Positions 32,501 through 39,454 of a stretch of 42,626 nt of DNA are shown here, piece by piece. A model generated the notes under the pieces. It was not told where the DNA came from and made no database searches. It saw nothing but the letters and a program-made list of their open reading frames with translations. The DNA lies in the NCBI GenBank assembly GCA_964471865.1, contig CAYYHU010000017.1, forward strand, positions 1 through 42,626. Direction: 5' to 3'. This stretch comes from CAYMUC01 sp964471865 (GTDB taxonomy: Bacteria > Actinomycetota > Acidimicrobiia > Acidimicrobiales > Ilumatobacteraceae). Numbering within the stretch: the stretch's first letter is position 1; each line of letters starts with the position of its first letter. Both the position numbers and the translations under genes were made by a program.

Positions 32501-33941
32501 CGCGACGATCGCGATCCGGTTGGCACCGAGGTCGACTGTGTCCGAGATGACGCCGCTGACACTTCGTCAACGTCTCGACGATCGAACCTCGAGAATCACC
32601 CGGGTCGCGTTGACCCTCGATGGAGCGGATCTCGGCACCTTCGAGGTTCCCCCACCCGACGCCCAGGGAACATCGACACTGGATCTCGACCCCGCAGTGC
32701 TCCAGCAGGGATCGGAACTGTCTCTCGAGATCGTCGCGGTCGAGCCGGTCATCACCCTCGAGCCAGGAACCGCGGTGGCAGTCGAGTTACCCACCGCCCT
32801 GGCCGAGATCAGCGGAGCGACCATCCCGGTCCGCCCGGTGGACCCGAACCGTCGAGTCGAGATGGGATGTCGCGACGACCTCATCTCCATCGACGGGCTC
32901 GGTCTGCCCGTGCAGATCGTCACGACGCTCGATGATGTGTGGAACGACCGACCGGTGACCATCAGGCGCTGTGGCGACGCGGCGATCACTCTGGGACCCG
33001 GGCCCGTGACCCTGACGAGTGCTCCCGGGCTTCGCCACGGGGTCGACATCGATCGGATCCTGTTGAGCTCCCCCTCTCAGCCTCTCGAGATCGCTCCTGG
33101 CACCCCCGGGGCGACACTCGCCTCGCTCGACGAGTCCCCCAATGGTGCCAGCTCCAACCCGAACACCGTGGAGGGCACGCAACGCATCGAGGTCCCCCGT
33201 CGGGACCGCACTGCGATCACTGCCCGAATCGGTCCCTGTCCCCAGGGGTGTTGGTTCGTTCACGGGGAGGGATACAACCGGGGTTGGACTGCACAGTTCG
33301 CCGGGCGATCTCTGGGTTCGGGAAGCCTGGTCGACGGTGGATTCAACGGATGGTGGCTCGAGCCGTTCGACTCGGTCTCCACGATCACTTTGTCATTCGG
33401 TCCCCAACGATTCGCCGATCTCGGATTGATCATCTCCGCGCTTGCGATCCTGGTGTGCGTGGGGCTCGTGATTCGCCGCCCGAGGTCGCCTCGTCCCCGG
33501 TCGATGGACGGTGATGACCATGAGTTCGAGACGGCTCCTCGCGACATCATCGACCCCGGTGACAGCCAGGCGGAAGTGGGCGAGGACGACTCGGCATCGA
33601 CGCGACCGCGACGGGTCATGGTCACCGCCGTGGTGGCGGCCCTCGGTCTCGGCGTGGGATCGGGCTATGCAATTCGATGGGACTGGGGCGCGATCGTCAC
33701 GGTGATCGCCCTGGGCGCAGTCCTGATCCGCCGGCCTCACTGGTGTGGACATCTCGCCGTCACCGCAGCCGCGGTCGGCGCAGTGGTCATGCTGATGCGC
33801 ATGCGCGCCAACCGTGAACTACCAGGGCCGCTGTGGCCGGAGCAGTTCATCGATCTCCACCGGCCCGGACTCGTCGTCGTCGCGCTCGTCATGGCGTCCA
33901 CCATCTCGATGAGACCGCCGTCCCGAGGTGAGACATCATGA
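29553..33941 (+). CDS. AftD-like alpha-(1->3)-arabinofuranosyltransferase (DUF3367 family)
   Basis: Very large membrane glycosyltransferase, 1462 residues, similar in length to mycobacterial AftD. The first outside loop PADTKLYLYLDPLRLVSDA (Asp36 as likely catalytic residue) and the following WVPHQSISYLWPSGPWYVL match the family. About ten membrane segments fill the first 440 residues; a long extracytoplasmic part follows with two discoidin (F5/8 type C)-like carbohydrate-binding regions, near 728-840 and 947-1050. Four to five C-terminal membrane segments start near 1288. Known AftD enzymes add alpha-1,3 arabinofuranose branches from decaprenyl-phosphate arabinose; the sugar used here is not proven. 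GTG start overlaps the upstream stop by four bases; its own stop overlaps the next start. Confidence 0.87.
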   Translation: MIARWRRHRSRIEVALLVALAMIPPLVSSPGRMPADTKLYLYLDPLRLVSDARWSWDPRQMAGWVPHQSISYLWPSGPWYVLADLARLPDWIAHRLWIGILLASAGCGARWAARHLGLGPTAAMIAAVVYQTSPYVVPYISRTSLMLAPYAALGWLIGLTIRAARRGSWRDPALIALVVATVGAPNATATAMIAPAPVLWLLIAAAQREISWTRAAATTARIAALSLAVSAWWISMLAVQARYGADVLAYSETLEAVSLTASSTEVLRGLGYWLFYIRDAFEYATTASMEYQASTLTMASSLAVPLVGLIGLSGVLGGSWSQRRYAAVLLGVGVVLAVGAFPIYDPSPLMSPLAEAPRSTLALAVRSSTRALPLVAMALALGAGHGVTRLGTILAHRGPRPMAFIGRRGVLAGAMMGLAVVNLPILWTAGFVDPALDRDADVPSAWTEAASYLDSLPPGRRVLQIPGAEFGAFRWGYTVDPPLPGLTNRSVVTRDLLPLGSPAAMDLLYAFDDRIQTGILEPDSIAPIARLLGADVIWLTNDAAFDRFSTARPEPLAALVSSAPGLGTVRSFGEPQVNRAERNTLDTIDLVDSTVGQPLPMVQLVEVLDPVEILRTKTDVVVLAGSGDGVVDAAAAGLIDGHELVLYAGSLEASERPDWLTSADRVIVTDTDRIRAHHWRSSQDVWGYTEDIAGTGGVLRAVDGDQRLPITERDRLAEQTYARQVGAVRATATSYGSLFSYQPEHRPVAAIDGVLDTAWLVGTRTDPVGEVLQLDVATPVDHVELVQSLDPLAGRWIDSVEIRTDTAAPVALALTESSRTPAGQRVDLAPGTRRVEVVITATASVGNEFQHWDPVGFAEIRVPQGPVTETVVIAAPALTETPVTTPLDIIVTRWRVGPHETGREDPEPSISRLVPLGSSRSFDVSISARIAARAPDDILANLLGLDDAVANRRLTGDPASGAWSAIDANPDTAWRPPLDGSVNATIAIRLAPRSTVSEMTPLTLRQRLDDRTSRITRVALTLDGADLGTFEVPPPDAQGTSTLDLDPAVLQQGSELSLEIVAVEPVITLEPGTAVAVELPTALAEISGATIPVRPVDPNRRVEMGCRDDLISIDGLGLPVQIVTTLDDVWNDRPVTIRRCGDAAITLGPGPVTLTSAPGLRHGVDIDRILLSSPSQPLEIAPGTPGATLASLDESPNGASSNPNTVEGTQRIEVPRRDRTAITARIGPCPQGCWFVHGEGYNRGWTAQFAGRSLGSGSLVDGGFNGWWLEPFDSVSTITLSFGPQRFADLGLIISALAILVCVGLVIRRPRSPRPRSMDGDDHEFETAPRDIIDPGDSQAEVGEDDSASTRPRRVMVTAVVAALGLGVGSGYAIRWDWGAIVTVIALGAVLIRRPHWCGHLAVTAAAVGAVVMLMRMRANRELPGPLWPEQFIDLHRPGLVVVALVMASTISMRPPSRGETS

Positions 33942-34660
33942 CTGGGACCCATCGCTGTCTCGGGGTGGTGGTGCCCTGCTTCAATGAAGAAGCGACCATC
34001 GCCAGACTCGTGGACCGGGTGCTCGCATCACCCTGGGTGGCTGAAGTGATCATCGTGGACGACGGATCCACCGACGCCACCCCCGAACGTCTCGGTGAGA
34101 TCACCGACGAGCGCGTCCGCATCATCACCCAGGCCCACAACCGCGGCAAAGGCGCGGCGGTGCGGGCAGGATTCGCTCAGGTGAGCACTCCGTATGTGAT
34201 CGTCCAGGACGCCGATCTCGAATACGACCCCGCCGACTATCCGTTGATGCTCGAACCCCTCCTCAGCGGGCGTGCCGATGTCGTCTATGGGTCACGCTTT
34301 CTCGGAGGCCGTCCCCATCGGGTGCTCTACTTCTGGCATTCGGTCGGAAACCGCTTTTTGACCTTGGTGTCGAACATGTTCACGGATCTGAACCTCACCG
34401 ATATGGAGACGTGTTACAAGGCCTTTCGCACCGAGGTCGCCCAGGGACTCGATCTGCGCGAGGACCGCTTCGGGGTCGAACCCGAGATCACCGCCAAGGT
34501 CGCCCGGGGCGGCTGGCGGGTGTACGAGGTCGGAATCTCCTACGCCGGGCGCACCTATGCCGAAGGCAAGAAGATCAACTGGCGCGATGGCGTCGCGGCC
34601 TTGGTGTGCATCCTGAGATACTCACCGTTATGGGACCGGCGGCGGATTCGACACCGATGA
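33938..34660 (+). CDS. Glycosyltransferase family 2 (polyprenyl-phosphate sugar synthase-like)
   Basis: GT-A transferase, 240 residues, cytoplasmic with no C-terminal membrane anchor. Motifs: VVVPCFNEEATIARLVDRVL, VDDGSTDAT, NRGKGAAVRAGF, the metal-binding DADLEYDP, GSRFLGG and DMETCYKAFR. This pattern is that of dolichol-phosphate mannose/glucose synthase-like enzymes that load a sugar onto polyprenyl phosphate. It probably supplies a donor to the GT-C enzymes around it; which sugar is unknown, and a second, different DPM1-like enzyme is encoded at 36738-37517. ATGA overlaps join it both to the AftD-like gene upstream and the acyltransferase downstream. Confidence 0.92.
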   Translation: MTGTHRCLGVVVPCFNEEATIARLVDRVLASPWVAEVIIVDDGSTDATPERLGEITDERVRIITQAHNRGKGAAVRAGFAQVSTPYVIVQDADLEYDPADYPLMLEPLLSGRADVVYGSRFLGGRPHRVLYFWHSVGNRFLTLVSNMFTDLNLTDMETCYKAFRTEVAQGLDLREDRFGVEPEITAKVARGGWRVYEVGISYAGRTYAEGKKINWRDGVAALVCILRYSPLWDRRRIRHR

Positions 34661-36774
34661 CCGCCTCGGGTTCGATGTCGACGTCCACGGGCGCAGCGAC
34701 GGGCAACCTCGGGGCGCGCTGGGGGCATCTTCCCGCGCTCGACGGGTTGCGGGGATTGTCGGTGATGGGCGTGTTGTTCTTCCATGCCGGACACTTGTCG
34801 GGTGGTTTCTTGGGCGTAGACGCGTTTTTCGCTCTGTCGGGATTTCTCATCACCACCTTGTTGATTCGTGAAGCCGAACGCTCCAGTCGGATCGATCTCG
34901 TCGGGTTCTGGGGCCGACGTCTGCGCCGTCTGCTGCCCGCAGTCGTGGTGTTACTCGTGGTCACGATGCTGTGGGCGCGATGGTTCGGCTCGAGCGCCGA
35001 ATGGGACGGAGTCCGTCGTGACGGCCCCTGGGCCCAGGCCTATCTCGCGAACTGGAATCAGATCGCGTCCTCGGACGGCTACTGGGACTCCTTCGCCTCA
35101 CCACCATTGCTCGGCCACCTGTGGAGCCTGGCGATCGAAGAGCAGTTCTATGTGGTGTGGCCTGTGGTGGTCGCGATGCTGTGGCGATGGATACCACGAC
35201 CCCAGATCGCGTTGTTGGCCGTCTCGCTGGCGGGGATCGGTGCCTCGGTGCTCACGATGATCCTGCTCTACGACGGAGGAGATCCGACCCGGGTCTACAT
35301 GGGAACCGATACGCGGGCCTCGTCGATCCTGGTGGGAGTCGCTGCGGCAACGGCGCCAGCGAGTCGGTTGTGGACTGCGATCGTCAACCGGTGGCGCACT
35401 CTGGCTGATGGAGTCATCGTGGCTGGTCTGGTGGTGCTGGCGTGGATGTGGTGGAGCGTCGACGGCTCGAGTGCCGGATCGCTGTATCGCGGAGGTCTGG
35501 CGCTGCATTCGACCCTCACCACCGTGATCGTGGCCCTCGTCGCTCATCGATCGCTAGAGATCTCGACGGATTCACCAACTGCGTCCCCGACCCCATCGGG
35601 AACTGGTCGCGGGGTGATCACCAGGGCGCTTGGATGGCGACCTCTGGTCATGGTGGGGACGCTGTCGTATTCGCTCTATCTCTGGCATTGGCCGGTCTAT
35701 GCAGTGATGTCACCGGAGCGAACCGGATGGTCGGGGTGGGACCTCACCGGGGCCCGTCTCGGGGTGTCCACGGTTCTCGCGGTGGCCTCCTACGCCCTGG
35801 TCGAACGACAGGTTCGGTTCGAATGGCGGTGGGCACATGGCCGCCAGGGACGGTGGGCATTCGCAACGTCGATGCTCGCGCTCGGTGCGTTCTGGGTGGC
35901 GACACCGCTCCCTCGAACCGAGATCGCTGGTTTCGACCCGACGACGATCACCCTGGCTCCCACCACCCCGAGCACCCCGACGACGGTGACGACACCGGTC
36001 GCGAACCCGAATGGGACATCTCCGAGCCCGACGCCCGACCCGACCCCTACGTCACCCGAGCCGAGCGTGACAGCGAGTGTGGCGCCGACCACCACGACCT
36101 TGCCGGTCCAGTTCCTCGGCTCTCGCGCCATGTGGCACGGCGATTCGATCGCTTTCGATGCGTCATTGGCAGTTCTCGCCGCGCTCAACGCGTCGGGAGT
36201 GGCCACCGACACCATCGCATTCCCGGGGATCCGTCTCACCGAGTACGAGGATGGACGAGATCGGTTCGCTCTGATGATCGAACGCATCGAGGAGTGGCAA
36301 CCCGATGTGTTCATCCATCAACTGTCGGTATGGGATGCCGGACGCAGTGACGCCGAACAACTCGAAGCTCTCGACACCTTCTGGTCCATTCTCGACGAAC
36401 GCGGCATCGCGTTGGTGATCGTGACGGCTCCCGTGGTCACCGAGGAACTCTCCGATCCGGGAATGGCCCGCCTCGTCGATGCCACCACTGCGCTCGCTTC
36501 CCGACATCCCGATCGCATCCTGGTTCTCGATCAGACACCGGTGTTCGGCGACGAGTTCGAACGCGATGTGGATGGCGACGGCATCCCCGAACGCAAACCC
36601 GACGGTGTGCATCTGTGCCCTTCGGGTGCGGCGCGCATCGCAGCATGGTTGCTCGAATCCCTCGCACCTCACCTCGCCGCTCTGGATCCTCAGCCCCCCG
36701 AGGTCTGGGCCACCGGGGACTGGGTGACCGACATCCGTTACGACGACCCCCGCGGTGCGTGTTCGTCGAGTTGA
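34657..36774 (+). CDS. OafA-type acyltransferase fused to an SGNH hydrolase domain
   Basis: Membrane O-acyltransferase (acyltransferase-3 family) that transfers acetyl or another acyl group to glycans, 705 residues. Residues 1-about 420 hold the multi-pass domain with LPALDGLRGLSVMGVLFFHA (His43) and FFALSGFLITTLLIRE, later SLAIEEQFYVVWP and SYSLYLWHWP. A Thr/Pro-rich linker of about 50 residues follows. The extracytoplasmic SGNH domain starts with WHGDSIAFD (Ser497) and ends with DGVHLCPSG (Asp649, His652). This fusion is known among peptidoglycan and polysaccharide O-acetyltransferases. Start: ATG at 34657 overlaps the GT2 stop by four bases (ATG at 34630 possible). The end overlaps the convergent mannose synthase gene by 37 bases. 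Confidence 0.93.
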   Translation: MTASGSMSTSTGAATGNLGARWGHLPALDGLRGLSVMGVLFFHAGHLSGGFLGVDAFFALSGFLITTLLIREAERSSRIDLVGFWGRRLRRLLPAVVVLLVVTMLWARWFGSSAEWDGVRRDGPWAQAYLANWNQIASSDGYWDSFASPPLLGHLWSLAIEEQFYVVWPVVVAMLWRWIPRPQIALLAVSLAGIGASVLTMILLYDGGDPTRVYMGTDTRASSILVGVAAATAPASRLWTAIVNRWRTLADGVIVAGLVVLAWMWWSVDGSSAGSLYRGGLALHSTLTTVIVALVAHRSLEISTDSPTASPTPSGTGRGVITRALGWRPLVMVGTLSYSLYLWHWPVYAVMSPERTGWSGWDLTGARLGVSTVLAVASYALVERQVRFEWRWAHGRQGRWAFATSMLALGAFWVATPLPRTEIAGFDPTTITLAPTTPSTPTTVTTPVANPNGTSPSPTPDPTPTSPEPSVTASVAPTTTTLPVQFLGSRAMWHGDSIAFDASLAVLAALNASGVATDTIAFPGIRLTEYEDGRDRFALMIERIEEWQPDVFIHQLSVWDAGRSDAEQLEALDTFWSILDERGIALVIVTAPVVTEELSDPGMARLVDATTALASRHPDRILVLDQTPVFGDEFERDVDGDGIPERKPDGVHLCPSGAARIAAWLLESLAPHLAALDPQPPEVWATGDWVTDIRYDDPRGACSSS

Positions 36775-37517
36775 CCACCAGATGCCCGTCCCATCCGAGA
36801 CAGCCCCCATCGGGTGACGAGCAACATCGATTCCACGATGATGCGCCCCGACATCTTCGACTGGCCTCGGATCCGATCGGTGAACACGATCGGAATCTCG
36901 ACGACGCGATGGCCGTGACGCGACATCCTCCAGACCACCTCGGTCAAGAAGGCATACCCCTCGGCGGTGGTGGACTCGATGTCGACGTCACGTAACGCGC
37001 CAGCACGATAGGCCCGGTACCCCGAAGTCGAATCTCGGACCCCGGTTCCCAGCACCGCGGCGGTGTAGCGGTTACCCCACCGCGACAACCAGCGCCGCGA
37101 CCAGGACCAATGTCGGGTGCCCCCACCGGGAACGTACCGGGATCCGATGACGAGATCAGCACCCTCGTCGATCGCGGCGATCAACCGGGGCAGGTCCTCG
37201 GGATCGTGACTCGCGTCCACGTCCATCGACACCACGACCGTGTCGTCGTCGCTCTCCCCCACGGCGACAGAAAAACCATGACGGTACGCGCTGCCCAGAC
37301 CGACCTTGGCCGGACGCCGCAGAACCATCACCCCACCGATCTCGGAACCGACGGCATCGGCTCGATCCGCCGTACCGTCGGGACTGGCGTCGTCGACGAT
37401 CAGAATGTCGGCCTCGGGAAGCGAGCGCCGCACCGCGGTCAAGAAGTCGGCGATGTTGTCGATCTCGTCGTAGGTGGGGGCGACGACGATGATCCGTGAG
37501 GGCTCCACAGCGGTCAT
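36738..37517 (-). CDS. Polyprenol monophosphomannose synthase (DPM1/Ppm1-like GT2)
   Basis: Cytoplasmic GT-A enzyme making polyprenyl-phosphate mannose from GDP-mannose, 259 residues. Motifs: VVAPTYDEIDNIADFL, VDDASPDGTAD, VGLGSAYRHGF, the metal-binding DVDASHDPEDLP, SRYVPGGGT, TSGYRAYR and the late IPIVFTDRIRGQSKMS, all standard for actinobacterial Ppm1-type synthases. The product is the expected donor for the PIG-V-like GT-C enzyme at 28330. Start: ATG at 37517 in a four-base overlap with the upstream unknown gene. No apolipoprotein N-acyltransferase domain is fused, unlike M. tuberculosis Ppm1. Confidence 0.93.
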   Translation of the reverse strand: MTAVEPSRIIVVAPTYDEIDNIADFLTAVRRSLPEADILIVDDASPDGTADRADAVGSEIGGVMVLRRPAKVGLGSAYRHGFSVAVGESDDDTVVVSMDVDASHDPEDLPRLIAAIDEGADLVIGSRYVPGGGTRHWSWSRRWLSRWGNRYTAAVLGTGVRDSTSGYRAYRAGALRDVDIESTTAEGYAFLTEVVWRMSRHGHRVVEIPIVFTDRIRGQSKMSGRIIVESMLLVTRWGLSRMGRASGGQLDEHAPRGSS

Positions 37518-38092
37518 GACGCCACCGCCAGAACCCGACCCACCCGCGCCCATCCGAGTTCGCTCAACACTCCGGGTTCGCTACGGACCGTCACCTGGCC
37601 GTCGATCTCACAGTTTTCGCGCACCTCACAGGGCATCCGCAGGGTTCCACCATCACCGAGAATCCATGAGACATCGATCACCCTCCACGATGACGGCGCC
37701 TCGATCATCGTGGCCGAGGGCGCCACCAGAACGAGTTCGACGTTGGCAGCCGCCACATCGCGACACAACGGGTCCGGATCCATCACCACGACGTCGACGG
37801 TCTCTGGATCGACATCGCCCAGACCGCACCAGCCTCCCGGTACCGAGACGAGTTCGAGTTCCCAACCGAGTTCACGAACCCCTGGCCCCATCGCTTCGGC
37901 TTGACCCTCGACGCTTGCGGCCACCGCCACGACCAGCATCGGCATCCGACCCTGCAACGAGGGCCAGGCCACCGCGCCAGCACCGATCCCGATCATGACG
38001 GCGATCACCGCCACTGCGACGCCTCGCCGCCACCCCGACCCGTATCGGGTCGATCCATCCGAGCGGTCATCGGTACCGCTCGGGTCATTCAT
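37514..38092 (-). CDS. Unknown membrane-anchored protein between GT4 and mannose synthase
   Basis: I do not recognise this 192-residue protein. A short charged, Ser/Gly-rich cytoplasmic N-terminus (MNDPSGTDDRSDGSTRYGSG) is followed by one hydrophobic segment (GVAVAVIAVMIGIGAGAVAW, about residues 23-42) that would anchor it with the rest outside. The outside part has a Rossmann-like alternation (MLVVAVAASVEG, VDVVVMDPDPLCRD, VELVLVAPSATM) and four cysteines that could form two disulfides. It overlaps the GT4 gene by eight bases and the mannose synthase gene by four, so it is co-translated with both. A cofactor for glycan assembly or export is a fair guess, no more. Confidence 0.7.
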   Translation of the reverse strand: MNDPSGTDDRSDGSTRYGSGWRRGVAVAVIAVMIGIGAGAVAWPSLQGRMPMLVVAVAASVEGQAEAMGPGVRELGWELELVSVPGGWCGLGDVDPETVDVVVMDPDPLCRDVAAANVELVLVAPSATMIEAPSSWRVIDVSWILGDGGTLRMPCEVRENCEIDGQVTVRSEPGVLSELGWARVGRVLAVAS

Positions 38093-39428
38093 CGTTCGCG
38101 CCTGAGATCCATGGGCGCCTCGCCCGTTGTCGAACCTCGGAGGCGAACACTGCCGCGATTCCACTCGCGGTGGCATCCCAGGTGAGCTGGGCGGCACGTT
38201 CACGGGCTGCGGTGCCCAGATGGTGACGTCGATCATGATCGAGGAGCACATCCGCGAGCGCCGATCCGAGCCCCTCGGGGTCGACGAGCACTCCGGTGGT
38301 TCCGTCGATGACCGAACAGCGGTGGCCGCCGATATCGGTGGCCACCGCCGGTGTCGCGCACGCTCCCGCCTCGGTCAACGACAGTCCCCAGCCTTCGGCG
38401 AGGGATCCACTCGTCACCACCCAGGCTCGCCGATACTCGGCCCGTAACCCGTCGCGGTCGAGACGACCGGTGAACGTGATCCAGTCCCGAGCCCCCCAAC
38501 GCGCCACCTGGGCTTCGAGATCACCGAGCAATGGCCCCTCCCCGACGATGCGCAACTCGAGGGTGGGAACTCGTTCACGGGCGCGAACACAGGCATCGAT
38601 GACGAGTTCGAACCGCTTCACGGGAGCGAGTCGCCCCACGGCCACGACCGTGGGGCGCTCGCCTCGGCCCCGTTCATCGGGGGTGAAGAACGCGTCGACA
38701 CCATTGTCGACGGCATGGACTCGCTCTGGGGGCATTCCCAACCCGACGAGATCACCGCGAGTCGCCTCCGATGGCGTCACGACCGTGCTGCCTCGATAGA
38801 AGCGTGGCGCGATCGAGGATTCCAGAGTTCGGCCCAGGGCCGCGATCGGCGCAGGCAGAATCTGATTCCACATCGGACCGTGGACGTGATGGAAGATCAC
38901 GAGTCGAGGGCCTCGCCACCACCATGGCGACATCCACGGCATCCCGTTCCAGATTTCGATGAGCGCATCCCCATGACCGGGGCGGCGAAGAACCTCGGCG
39001 GCCACCCCCCGAGGGAACACCGTCATCCGACCGCCGCGGCGGGTGACGTCGAGTCCTCCTCGACGAGTTCGCTCGGGGCGACCGGGCGCGTGCGAGGTGC
39101 GTATGTGAATCCTCAATCCGGCATCAGCCCAGCGCGAGAACACCTCCTCGGCATGGCGTTCGGACCCTCCGGCGTCAGGATCCTCGAGATCCCGCCAGGC
39201 CACCGCGTGCACGGTCTCGACGCCGTGACGACGGATCACGTCGATCCAGCGTTGAAGTTCCTCCCCCGACACGACGTCGAACCCTACTGTGGGACCCGGC
39301 TGTGAGACCTCGATCACCTCGGGTGATGGTGTCCCCTGCCCAGGGGCATACCGAGAGGCGGACTCGAGGTACCCACCGTCGTGATCTCCGGCCCCTAATC
39401 TCGATGGTGGTGTCCGAGGCGTCGTCAT
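38085..39428 (-). CDS. Glycosyltransferase family 4
   Basis: GT-B retaining transferase, up to 447 residues. N-domain: VHAVAWRDLEDPDAGGSERHAEEVFSRW in two blocks, with the acceptor-side HHVHGPMW later. C-domain: VVAVGRLAPVKRFELVIDA, then the nucleotide-sugar site EGWGLSLTEAGACATP with the Glu-x7-Glu pair, and VATDIGGH. Likely uses GDP-mannose or a UDP-sugar at the inner membrane face. Start is uncertain: ATG at 39428 has no ribosome site, and the first 50 residues look non-conserved; a GTG at 39317 is possible. First gene of the minus-strand trio with the unknown protein and the mannose synthase. Confidence 0.88.
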   Translation of the reverse strand: MTTPRTPPSRLGAGDHDGGYLESASRYAPGQGTPSPEVIEVSQPGPTVGFDVVSGEELQRWIDVIRRHGVETVHAVAWRDLEDPDAGGSERHAEEVFSRWADAGLRIHIRTSHAPGRPERTRRGGLDVTRRGGRMTVFPRGVAAEVLRRPGHGDALIEIWNGMPWMSPWWWRGPRLVIFHHVHGPMWNQILPAPIAALGRTLESSIAPRFYRGSTVVTPSEATRGDLVGLGMPPERVHAVDNGVDAFFTPDERGRGERPTVVAVGRLAPVKRFELVIDACVRARERVPTLELRIVGEGPLLGDLEAQVARWGARDWITFTGRLDRDGLRAEYRRAWVVTSGSLAEGWGLSLTEAGACATPAVATDIGGHRCSVIDGTTGVLVDPEGLGSALADVLLDHDRRHHLGTAARERAAQLTWDATASGIAAVFASEVRQRARRPWISGANDE

Positions 39429-39454
39429 CGGGGTCTACGAACCCGAATCCGTCG

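Noticed and set aside
33938..34660. Calling this GT2 the polyprenol-phosphate mannose synthase
   Set aside because: The enzyme at 36738-37517 matches the Ppm1/DPM1 motifs better, so only a general polyprenyl-phosphate sugar synthase role is given.
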